Source: Flavobacterium proteolyticum (GTDB lineage Bacteria > Bacteroidota > Bacteroidia > Flavobacteriales > Flavobacteriaceae). From it: a stretch of 64,000 nt of DNA. The position numbers and the translations under genes were made by a program. Below are positions 26,188 through 33,915 of this stretch, piece after piece; position 1 is the stretch's first letter, and every line of letters starts with the position of its first letter. The stretch lies in the NCBI RefSeq assembly GCF_015223105.1, contig NZ_JADFTZ010000001.1, positions 1,116,001 through 1,180,000 of the forward strand, in the 5' to 3' direction. The notes under the pieces were generated by a model. That model was not told the origin of the DNA. It saw nothing but the letters and a program-made list of their open reading frames with translations, and made no database searches.

Positions 26188-26914
26188 TTTTTTCTGTGTA
26201 AAGTGATAATAAGTTCAAACTCTCTAGTAAGAAATTTGAATTGGCAAATATGGTGCTTTTTAATCTTTTAGCCAAAAATTCTGCGTCTCCTCCTGTTAAA
26301 ATTATTGTTAAATCTTGATTTTTAAGAGAATATTGTGAAATAAACCCTTCGATTTCAAAGAGAACTCCGTTAATTACTCCGCTGTGAATAGCACTTTTTG
26401 TACTATTTCCAATGATATTAAAATTTTCACTTAAAGATAATAACGGCAATTTTGAAGTGTAATTGTTTAAACTCTTATATCTAATTTTAATTCCTGGAGA
26501 TATTGCACCTCCTAAATATTGATTTTCAGAATTTACAAAATCATAAGTAATACAGGTTCCGGCATCAATAATTAATCTATTTTGATTAGGATGCATCAAG
26601 GTAGCGCCAGCGGCTAAAACCATTCGATCTATTCCTAAAGTTTCGGGAGTCGAATATAAATTAGTGAAAGGAAACTTTGATTTGTGTGTGATTGTTTCTG
26701 TTTGAAACTGACTTTTGATATAATTCACCACGTCTTCATCTAGTTTTCCAACCGAAGAAAGGATGATTTTTTGAAGATTAGAATATTTTTTAAAAATATT
26801 TTTAAAATTTTTTAGCGCTTCATTTGTTTCAAAAATAAAAAAGTCAGCTTGCTTATTGTGTTCAAAGACAGCAACTTTAATTCTTGAATTTCCAACATCG
26901 ATTGTTAAAAGCAT
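26180..26914 (-). CDS. coaX: type III pantothenate kinase
   Basis: A 244-residue ASKHA-fold kinase phosphorylating pantothenate, the first step of coenzyme A synthesis. Motifs: phosphate-1 loop MLLTIDVGNSRIKVAVFE (residues 1-18), LGIDRMVLAAGA (about 93-104), the catalytic Asp region IIDAGTCITYDFV (about 115-127), GGAISPGIKIRYKSLN, and ILTGGDAEFL. Length is typical. It heads a minus-strand cluster of envelope genes, overlapping the outer-membrane protein gene by eight bases. A perfect -7 element (TATATTTG) lies 20 bases upstream. Confidence 0.95.
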   Translation of the reverse strand: MLLTIDVGNSRIKVAVFEHNKQADFFIFETNEALKNFKNIFKKYSNLQKIILSSVGKLDEDVVNYIKSQFQTETITHKSKFPFTNLYSTPETLGIDRMVLAAGATLMHPNQNRLIIDAGTCITYDFVNSENQYLGGAISPGIKIRYKSLNNYTSKLPLLSLSENFNIIGNSTKSAIHSGVINGVLFEIEGFISQYSLKNQDLTIILTGGDAEFLAKRLKSTIFANSNFLLESLNLLSLYTEKND

Positions 26915-26933
26915 GGTTTTGTTTTATGAAGTG

Positions 26934-26941
26934 CAAATATA
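26934..26941 (-). promoter_or_regulatory. -7 element of the probable coaX promoter
   Basis: CAAATATA on the plus strand reads TATATTTG on the minus strand, followed by C, as in the Bacteroidota consensus. No good TTTG is found 17-23 bases upstream, so only half of the promoter is supported. It is divergent from the tRNA-Phe promoter. Confidence 0.45.
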
Positions 26942-26966
26942 CAAATTGATTTTTTTTAAAATTTGT

Positions 26967-26997
26967 TTTGGAAAATATAAAAATGGTTCTATATTTG
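26967..26997 (+). promoter_or_regulatory. tRNA-Phe promoter
   Basis: TTTG at 26967-26970, a 19-base spacer and TATATTTG at 26990-26997: a full match to the Bacteroidota TTTG-N19-TAnnTTTG consensus, 39 bases before the mature tRNA. Confidence 0.85.
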
Positions 26998-27036
26998 CAC
27001 CCGCAATCAACAAGCAGTAATGCTCTAAATTGTAAA

Positions 27037-27109
27037 GGTACCTTAGCTCAGATGGTAGAGCAATGGACTGAAAATCCATGTGTCCCTGGTTCGATCCCTG
27101 GAGGTACCA
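27037..27109 (+). tRNA. tRNA-Phe (GAA)
   Basis: A 73-base cloverleaf. The acceptor stem GGTACCT/AGGTACC is perfect; the D stem is GCTC/GAGC; the anticodon stem ATGGA/TCCAT encloses loop CTGAAAA with anticodon GAA. The T arm is CCTGG-TTCGATC-CCTGG with a U-U opposition at its middle pair. Discriminator base is A; the 3' CCA is not encoded. It has its own consensus promoter and a palindromic terminator directly after the gene. Confidence 0.97.
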
Positions 27110-27110
27110 C

Positions 27111-27138
27111 AAAAACCACTCAATTGAGTGGTTTTTTT
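27111..27138. terminator. perfect palindrome terminator after tRNA-Phe
   Basis: Bases 27111-27136 form a 13+13 perfect palindrome (AAAAACCACTCAA and its complement), followed by T residues. It begins one base after the tRNA end and can also terminate the minus-strand GHMP kinase gene that ends at 27164. Confidence 0.9.
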
Positions 27139-27163
27139 GTTTTATATTGGTTTGAAAGCAGTA

Positions 27164-28078
27164 TTATAAAATCATTTCTTCATAAGAAAGTACAACTGAA
27201 TATCCTTTTTCTTTAAAATAAGCTGTAGGATTGTCTTTAGATATTGCCATTACAAAATCACCGCCCCAAGCCCCCAAACTTTTAATTACACCTTTAAAAT
27301 CTGGAAAAAGTTTTTCTTGAATGGTTTCAATTTCTAAAACATCACTCATTATAATTTCATGCTTTTCCATTTGTTTAGCAAATTCTTTTCCTTCTTTGCA
27401 ATCTATGGTGTCGTAAGTTATGGTGTTGATTTTTGAAATTACTGCATTCACATGATGATGTTTTGACATATAATTTGCAATCGCCAATTTGCTGCTTTGT
27501 TTCTGATTCAAATACACAAAGTGAATGTTCTCCTTGAATGAAGGATTAAAATGAATCGATTTAAAATGAGGATTTTCATTTTCTAAATGATACACTATTG
27601 GCGAATTCGATTTGGCACAAGCAATATCATAACCACTTCCACCAAAACTTTTTTGCAATAATTCAAACGCATCAATGTTTAGCCAATCGCCAATACTGTT
27701 TATAAGAGTAGAAGAAGTACCTAAACCCCAAAGCCTTGGGAAAGTTAAATGGGTTTCAATTTCGTAACCTTCTTTTTCTAAAAACGATGCATTTTGAATA
27801 AAAGCTTGATGCAAAATTTCAATCAAAGTGTTTTTTACAGCGGAATTTTTATCGTTTGTGCTTTTAATTTTTATTTCCTCAAACGAAATAACGTCTTCAA
27901 ACCAAATACTTTTATCCGAATCAAAACTCGTCCATTTGATTTGATGATTGTTTCCTGATTTCACTGCTAAGCTTTGCCCGAATTTTGTAGGTAAAGCCAA
28001 TGCTTTTGCGCCATCTAAAACAACGTATTCGCCTGTGATGAGTAATTTTCCGTTACTATAAAATGTTTGGGTTTCCAT
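27164..28078 (-). CDS. GYDIA-family GHMP kinase (probable phosphomevalonate kinase)
   Basis: A 304-residue GHMP kinase with N-terminal motif YSNGKLLITGEYVVLDGAKA (residues about 7-26), motif 2 LWGLGTSSTLINSIGDWL (about 117-134), and the segment GGSGYDIACA (about 146-155) that gives the GYDIA subfamily its name. The C-terminal GAWGGDFVMAI replaces the usual GSGGGG motif 3. Its stop-start junction with HMG-CoA reductase (one-base overlap, TAATG) ties it to mevalonate metabolism. Since mevalonate kinase and the decarboxylase are encoded at 3861-5922, phosphomevalonate kinase is the missing step this enzyme could fill. That assignment is inference. Confidence 0.85.
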   Translation of the reverse strand: METQTFYSNGKLLITGEYVVLDGAKALALPTKFGQSLAVKSGNNHQIKWTSFDSDKSIWFEDVISFEEIKIKSTNDKNSAVKNTLIEILHQAFIQNASFLEKEGYEIETHLTFPRLWGLGTSSTLINSIGDWLNIDAFELLQKSFGGSGYDIACAKSNSPIVYHLENENPHFKSIHFNPSFKENIHFVYLNQKQSSKLAIANYMSKHHHVNAVISKINTITYDTIDCKEGKEFAKQMEKHEIIMSDVLEIETIQEKLFPDFKGVIKSLGAWGGDFVMAISKDNPTAYFKEKGYSVVLSYEEMIL

Positions 28079-29394
28079 TAACTTCTAATTTTTCCCAAAT
28101 AATCTACTACTAAACTATGCGAAACTGTTGTGTCTTTGAAATACTCTAAGACTTTTTGTTTCTCTTCTTTGGTAGCATGATGTTGGTTTAAAATATTCAT
28201 CAAGTGCATTTTCATATGACCTTGTTGAATTCCTGTTGTGGTTAACGAACGAAGCGCTGCGAAGTTTTGAGCTAATCCAGCCGCTGCTACAATTTGCATT
28301 AATTCTTCTGCCGATGGTTTTCCTAACAATTCCATAGAGAATTTTACTAATGGATGTAACGAAGTTAATCCGCCAACTGTTCCTAATGCTAATGGAATTT
28401 CCATCCAAAAAGTAAAAATATCATTCTCAATTTTCACATGAGATAAACTCGAATATTGTCCCGATTTACTTGCATAAGCGTGAATTCCGGCTTCAACAGC
28501 TCTGAAGTCATTTCCGGTTGCTAAAACTACGGCGTCAATTCCGTTCATGATGCCTTTGTTGTGGGTTACAGCGCGGAAAGGTTCTACTTCCGCAATTCGA
28601 ACAGCGGTAGCAAATTTTTGAGCAAATTCAACTGAATCGATGCTTTTATCATCTGAAAGTTGATTTACAGGACAAGAAACTTCAACTCGAACAACACAAT
28701 TTGGTACGAAGTTGCTTAGAATACTCATTACAATTTGAATGTTTTTTTCTTCTGAAGTAAAATCGGCATATTCATGCGCTTGATTTTCTAATGTTTTTGC
28801 AAATTGTTCTAAACACGTATTGATGAAATTCGCACCCATGCTGTCTTTTGTGTTGAAAGTAGCATGTAGCTGATAATAATTTGGAATTTCATGGGTTTTA
28901 TCTCTTAGTTCGATGTCTAAAATTCCGCCACCACGCTTTTGCATGTTTTTGGTAATTTCTTGAGTTTCATCGAAAAAAATCGGTTTAATTTTATTGAAAA
29001 AAGTAGTTAACTTTTCTGTATTTCCACGGAAAAGAAAATGCACTTGTCCAATTTTTTCAGTATTGATAATCGTAGCTTTAAAACCGCCTCGTTCTCCCCA
29101 AAATTTTGCTGCTTTTGAAGCCGCAGCCACCACAGAACTTTCTTCTATAGCCATAGGAATGGTGTAGCTTTTTCCGTTTATGGTAAAGTTTGGCGCTACT
29201 CCGTAAGGAAGATAAAAATTGGTTAAAGTGTTTTCGATGAATTCGTCGTGCAATTTTTGTAAGTTTTCGTCGGAATTCCAATATTTTACGATGCTTTCTT
29301 TTGCTTCATCTGGATTAACAAAGTACGTATTGGTAATCCAATTTATTTTTTCTTCTTTAGATAATTTTGAAAAGCCTTTAACATTTTGATTCAT
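28078..29394 (-). CDS. mvaA: hydroxymethylglutaryl-CoA reductase (class II type)
   Basis: A 438-residue class II-like HMG-CoA reductase, forming mevalonate from HMG-CoA. Recognisable parts: GVAPNFTINGKSYTIPMAIEESSVVAAASKAAKFW (residues about 55-89), which holds the active-site Glu; DSMGANFINTCLEQF (about 184-198), the dinucleotide-binding DAMGxN equivalent; HNKGIMNGIDAVVLATGNDFRA (about 269-290), with the Asn-Lys catalytic pair; and LGTVGGLTSLHP (about 347-358). It lies upstream of, and overlaps, the GYDIA kinase gene. A -7 element TATCTTTG on the minus strand at 29422-29429 gives a leader of about 20 bases. Confidence 0.95.
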   Translation of the reverse strand: MNQNVKGFSKLSKEEKINWITNTYFVNPDEAKESIVKYWNSDENLQKLHDEFIENTLTNFYLPYGVAPNFTINGKSYTIPMAIEESSVVAAASKAAKFWGERGGFKATIINTEKIGQVHFLFRGNTEKLTTFFNKIKPIFFDETQEITKNMQKRGGGILDIELRDKTHEIPNYYQLHATFNTKDSMGANFINTCLEQFAKTLENQAHEYADFTSEEKNIQIVMSILSNFVPNCVVRVEVSCPVNQLSDDKSIDSVEFAQKFATAVRIAEVEPFRAVTHNKGIMNGIDAVVLATGNDFRAVEAGIHAYASKSGQYSSLSHVKIENDIFTFWMEIPLALGTVGGLTSLHPLVKFSMELLGKPSAEELMQIVAAAGLAQNFAALRSLTTTGIQQGHMKMHLMNILNQHHATKEEKQKVLEYFKDTTVSHSLVVDYLGKIRS

Positions 29395-29421
29395 AGCGGT
29401 GAATTTTTTTCAAATAGAAGG

Positions 29422-29429
29422 CAAAGATA
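29422..29429 (-). promoter_or_regulatory. -7 element of the probable mvaA promoter
   Basis: CAAAGATA on the plus strand reads TATCTTTG on the minus strand, a perfect TAnnTTTG. It lies in the 44-base gap between the histidine kinase stop and the mvaA start. A -33 partner is not clear. Confidence 0.45.
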
Positions 29430-29438
29430 CTAATTGGA

Positions 29439-32400
29439 TTAATTAGGAAGACTATTTATCCATTTAATTAAAGTAGTTTCAAATAAAATTTTATCAATTG
29501 GTTTAATGATAAAATCATTCATCCCAACTTCTAAACATTTTTCTTTTTCGCCAGTGATGATACCTGCCGTTATGGCAATAATGATGGTTTTTCTATTTGT
29601 TTTTCTTATTTCTGTCGTTGCTTCATATCCGTTCATAATTGGCATTTGAATATCCATAAATATAATATCTGGATTTTTTTCTAATGCTAAATCAACCGCT
29701 TCTTGACCGTTTCTTGCTTCGTAAATAATGCTATTTGGTACTTTATTTTGGATTAAAGTTTTAGTTAGTAGCATATTAATTTTGTTGTCGTCAACTATTA
29801 GAATGCTGACAGAATTCGCTGTAACTTCTTCTTTATGAACTACTATTTGTTGTTGTTTTTCGGAATTGTTTTTATTGATGTAGTTTTGTAAAGTTTCGTG
29901 TTTTATTGGTTTTATAATGCTTTGTGCGTTTTTATTGGTTCCAGTTTCATTAAATTTTGAATTGGAATTTTGCATCACAATTATAGAAATTTTTGGCAAA
30001 ATATTTAATTCCTTGATGATTTCAATTGTTGTTTTTTCCGATAGATATTCTAAATCTAGTAGTAATAAATCAATTTGATTTTCTTGTATAAATTTTGAAA
30101 TAGTTTCGATATTATTCTCATATGATTCTGTTACAATATTATAGCATTGTAACATGTTTTTAATTATTGAAGTGACAAGTTTATTATCTTCAATAAGTAA
30201 AGCTTTTTTAAAGTTATGATTGTGAACAGATAAATGATAGTTGCATAATTCTGATTTTAATAACAATTCAAAACTAAAAGTTGATCCAACATTAAGTTCA
30301 CTTTCAATTTCTAATTTGCTATTCATTAATTTTAAAAGACTGTTGGTGATGGTTAATCCAAGTCCGGTTCCACCATAATTACGGGTTGTAGAATTGTCTT
30401 CTTGTGTAAAAGCTTCCAAGATTTTTTTCTTGTTTCCTTTTTTTATACCTATTCCAGTGTCTTTTACGCTAAATCTAATTTTTGAAGTGTTTTCGTTTAG
30501 ATTTACAGCAGAAACTTCTAATTCGATTTGCCCTTTTTGAGTAAATTTAATCGCATTATTTAACAAGTTTTGGAGAATTTGTTTTAGTCGCATTTCATCT
30601 ACCCAAATAGCGCAATGTACATCTTTGTGAATATTTACAATGAGTTCTAGGTTTTTTTGATGTGCCATAAATTTCATCATATCAATACATTGATTGATGA
30701 TGGTATGCAAACTTGTTTTTTCTTTGTCGATTATTAATTTTCCGGCTTCAATTTTAGAAATGTCTAAAATATCGTTTACAACATCTAATAAAGTAGCGGC
30801 CGATTGATTAACAGTTTCTAAATGTTGTTTTTGAATTTCAGTTAAATCAGAGTTTAAGAGCAAATTGCTAAAGCCTATAATTCCATTTAAAGGCGTTCTA
30901 ATTTCATGACTCATATTGGCCAAGAATTCTGATTTAGCTTTGTTAGAAGACTCGGCTAATTCTTTTGCAATAACGGCTTCTTCGGCAACTTTTCTCTCTG
31001 TGATATCAATTAAAACTCCTTCAATGTAAGCAACCTCATTATTAATTGTAATTCCTTCTCCATATTCTTCAATCCAAACATAGTTGCCGTCTTTTCGTCT
31101 AATTCTACATGTTACTTTATAGGGTTTTCTGTTTTGTAAAGCTTCGTCTATAATGAGTCTTAATTCTTCTTTTTCTTCAGGATGATACAAATCGAGTAAC
31201 GAAATTTTGTTAGTCATGAAATCATCACGATGATATCCTGTTAATTTTTCGATTTCATCATTTAAATAGACTTTTGTTCGCGCAGTGTCATATTTAACTA
31301 GGAAAACAGAAGCGGGAATGTTATTGGCTAATAATCTGAATTTTTCTTCACTTTCTGCAATTGCTTTTTCGTTGTTAATTCTTATAATTGTTGAAGCAAT
31401 ATTATTGGCTAGTGTAAGTAAAATACTAATTTCTTCTTCGGTCCAAATGCGTTCGTTTTTACAATCATCAAAACCAATAAAACCTATGAAAGTTTCCTTG
31501 TCAAAAAGAGGAATTATTAAGATTGAAACGATGTTTTGATCAATTAATAAATCTTTAAAATTGCTTTCTGGAATATCTTTGGTTAAATTTAGATATGGTT
31601 TTTTGTTTAATATAATTTGCATAAAATCTGCAAATTCATCATGAGGAATATTTTGTAGTAAAGGATTGTCAATCTCTGCTAAATCAGTTTCAGAAACCCA
31701 TTCAAAGCGTTGACTCATTAAATTTGTTTTGATGTCATTTTCAAAATAATACAAACGATCTACTTTTAATACTTTACCTATTTGCTCTATTGAAACATCA
31801 AAAATATCATCTTTGTCTTTGTGAATTAATAAATTGCTAGTAACGTTTGCAATTGCAGTTAAAATTTCGTTTTTGTAAATAATTTGATTTTCAGCGTTTT
31901 TTCTTCTTGTCGTTTCTATTGCTAAAGCTATAATTTCGGCAACTGTTTTACAAAAGTTAATGTCTTCATTAGTCCAATATCTGACTTCATGAGTAGCTTC
32001 TAAGCACAAAATATTGTTTAGTTCCCCACCTATGTATATAGGTATATCTAGTAACGATTTAATATCATACTTTGGAAAATATTCTGTGGTAAACTCTTTT
32101 AGAGACTCACTTTTATAAACATCAGACGCAATAATTATAGGTTCTGATTCTATGTTTGAAATATAAGTGCTTATACTTTTCTTTGGTATTGATAAGTCTG
32201 CATAATGTTTGTCTTCACTTTGTACATATATGTTTCTTAAATCAATTTGGTCTTTCTCAAAATTCCAAAGCGCCACACGGTCAATTTTTAATCCTACAGC
32301 AGTTTCTTTACAAATGTGTTGAATTAAAGCATCTAAATTTGGAAATGTTAAGAAGTTTAAGGTAGAAAGTTTGTTAGAAACGTTGTTTAATCTGCTTATT

Positions 32401-33779
32401 TCTTCTATTCGTTTGTGTTCTTCTAGTTCTAAAAGTTTTGTAGCTGTTATATCTCTAATAATGCATGAAAAACCTGAGATCATATCGTTTTCGTCTCTTT
32501 TAATGGTTACTTTTTGGGAAACCCAAATTTCTTCGCCATTCTTTTTAATTATCGGAAATTCTAAAATATCAAATTCATCGGTTTCAGAAATAGAATCGAC
32601 ATAAAATTTTGACACAGTGCTTTTAAAATCTTCTCTAATGAAATCACTAAAGTGTCTTCCTAAAAGTTCTTCAAGTTTGTAACCTAGTGTTTGAATTGAA
32701 AATTTATTAGCATAAATTATATTTCCATATCTATCGCTTTCATAGATAATGTCTTTAGCATTTTGAATTAAATTGGCATATTTAGTTTCTAAACTAATTT
32801 TTGAGGTAACATCTTGTCCTGTTGCTACATAAGTGTTGTTGGTTTGTTTAAAATCAGTCCATTGAATAAACTTGTATTCGCCATTTTTACACTTTAACTT
32901 TCGGAAATAAACTGCATTAGGTTTAAATTTACTTGAATAATCGCCGGCTTCAAACTCGGTATCTTCTGTTAAAGACCAAAATGCTTTTCCCAAAACTTCT
33001 TCAGGAGTGTAACCTAAAATTTTAGTTATAGAATCATTACAATATTGAACATTTCCTAAATTGTCAGCTGCAATAATTATGGAGTTTGTGTTGTTTATAA
33101 TGTCTTGAGTAAAAATTAATCGTTCATTAGCTTTTATGTTTCTAATTATTTGTCCCAAATGAATGACCATAATTATAAATAAAGCATTTATGAGTGTTAT
33201 GATGTTAAGTGTTTCTTCGTTTTTAAAAATGGTCAGAAAGAACAACAAAAAAAAGTTAATGCTTATAAAAATTAAATAGGTGGTAAATCTTTTAAAAATA
33301 GCAAAAGCAAAAAATAGCAGTAGTAAATATTTTGAAAACAAAAGAAAGTTCATACTTTCTTTAAAAAATTCATAAATGACTGATAAAAGAAGTAGATAAA
33401 AGCAAGATCTAAAAATAACGTAACTGTATTTGGCTATTTCATTTTTTGCAGTAATTAAAAAAATAAAAACACAAAAAGCACCTGTAATAAATTCAAAATA
33501 AGAATTAACACTTTTCGATTCATTAAAAATCAAATGAAACAATTCTGCAACAGGAAAAATTAATCCTAGATATAAAAAATAATAGCGATATTGGGAATTA
33601 GAATGGTAATTTATAGTGTTTCTTAAAGTTCGAAAATCAATATTAGACGATCTTAATTGAAAATTAAAAAACAACCCAAAAACAGTAAGAAGTAAAATTA
33701 AATAAAGAAAGACATACAAGTTAGCAACCACGAAAGTGTTGGATAAAATAAATAATCCATTTTGTAGTGTTACTGTCAT
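29439..33779 (-). CDS. hybrid sensor histidine kinase with PAS and GAF domains and two receiver domains
   Basis: A 1446-residue membrane sensor. Residues about 10-215 hold seven or so membrane helices. PAS domains follow at about 225-330 and 335-450 (SIIIAADNLGNVQYCNDSI, IIYESDRYGNIIYANKFS), two GAF domains at about 475-630 and 645-800, and a third PAS at about 805-930 (TGYHRDDFMTNKISLLDLYHPEE). The dimerisation/phosphoacceptor motif SHEIRTPLNG has His958. An HATPase domain follows (LLNNAIKFTQKG, DTGIGI, GGTGLGLTI). Receiver 1 has Asp1242 (LLLLDLEYL) and Lys in IIKPIK; receiver 2 has Asp1376 (FMDIQMPIMNGYEAT) and the Lys of IIKPID. The signal is unknown and no DNA-binding response regulator is adjacent. 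Confidence 0.92.
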   Translation of the reverse strand: MTVTLQNGLFILSNTFVVANLYVFLYLILLLTVFGLFFNFQLRSSNIDFRTLRNTINYHSNSQYRYYFLYLGLIFPVAELFHLIFNESKSVNSYFEFITGAFCVFIFLITAKNEIAKYSYVIFRSCFYLLLLSVIYEFFKESMNFLLFSKYLLLLFFAFAIFKRFTTYLIFISINFFLLFFLTIFKNEETLNIITLINALFIIMVIHLGQIIRNIKANERLIFTQDIINNTNSIIIAADNLGNVQYCNDSITKILGYTPEEVLGKAFWSLTEDTEFEAGDYSSKFKPNAVYFRKLKCKNGEYKFIQWTDFKQTNNTYVATGQDVTSKISLETKYANLIQNAKDIIYESDRYGNIIYANKFSIQTLGYKLEELLGRHFSDFIREDFKSTVSKFYVDSISETDEFDILEFPIIKKNGEEIWVSQKVTIKRDENDMISGFSCIIRDITATKLLELEEHKRIEEISRLNNVSNKLSTLNFLTFPNLDALIQHICKETAVGLKIDRVALWNFEKDQIDLRNIYVQSEDKHYADLSIPKKSISTYISNIESEPIIIASDVYKSESLKEFTTEYFPKYDIKSLLDIPIYIGGELNNILCLEATHEVRYWTNEDINFCKTVAEIIALAIETTRRKNAENQIIYKNEILTAIANVTSNLLIHKDKDDIFDVSIEQIGKVLKVDRLYYFENDIKTNLMSQRFEWVSETDLAEIDNPLLQNIPHDEFADFMQIILNKKPYLNLTKDIPESNFKDLLIDQNIVSILIIPLFDKETFIGFIGFDDCKNERIWTEEEISILLTLANNIASTIIRINNEKAIAESEEKFRLLANNIPASVFLVKYDTARTKVYLNDEIEKLTGYHRDDFMTNKISLLDLYHPEEKEELRLIIDEALQNRKPYKVTCRIRRKDGNYVWIEEYGEGITINNEVAYIEGVLIDITERKVAEEAVIAKELAESSNKAKSEFLANMSHEIRTPLNGIIGFSNLLLNSDLTEIQKQHLETVNQSAATLLDVVNDILDISKIEAGKLIIDKEKTSLHTIINQCIDMMKFMAHQKNLELIVNIHKDVHCAIWVDEMRLKQILQNLLNNAIKFTQKGQIELEVSAVNLNENTSKIRFSVKDTGIGIKKGNKKKILEAFTQEDNSTTRNYGGTGLGLTITNSLLKLMNSKLEIESELNVGSTFSFELLLKSELCNYHLSVHNHNFKKALLIEDNKLVTSIIKNMLQCYNIVTESYENNIETISKFIQENQIDLLLLDLEYLSEKTTIEIIKELNILPKISIIVMQNSNSKFNETGTNKNAQSIIKPIKHETLQNYINKNNSEKQQQIVVHKEEVTANSVSILIVDDNKINMLLTKTLIQNKVPNSIIYEARNGQEAVDLALEKNPDIIFMDIQMPIMNGYEATTEIRKTNRKTIIIAITAGIITGEKEKCLEVGMNDFIIKPIDKILFETTLIKWINSLPN

Positions 33780-33915
33780 TTATTTATGTTGCCATTTCAA
33801 TTATAAATGTAGTTAAATATTTTTTAAAAATCAAAAAGTTTATTAAATGAAGTTAAAATTATGGTTAATTCATATATTTTCACTAAAATTGGAGGTTTTT
33901 TAAGAACATAATATT

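Noticed and set aside
26924..27112. A short minus-strand frame across tRNA-Phe
   Set aside because: It is the complement of the tRNA and its promoter and has no coding character.
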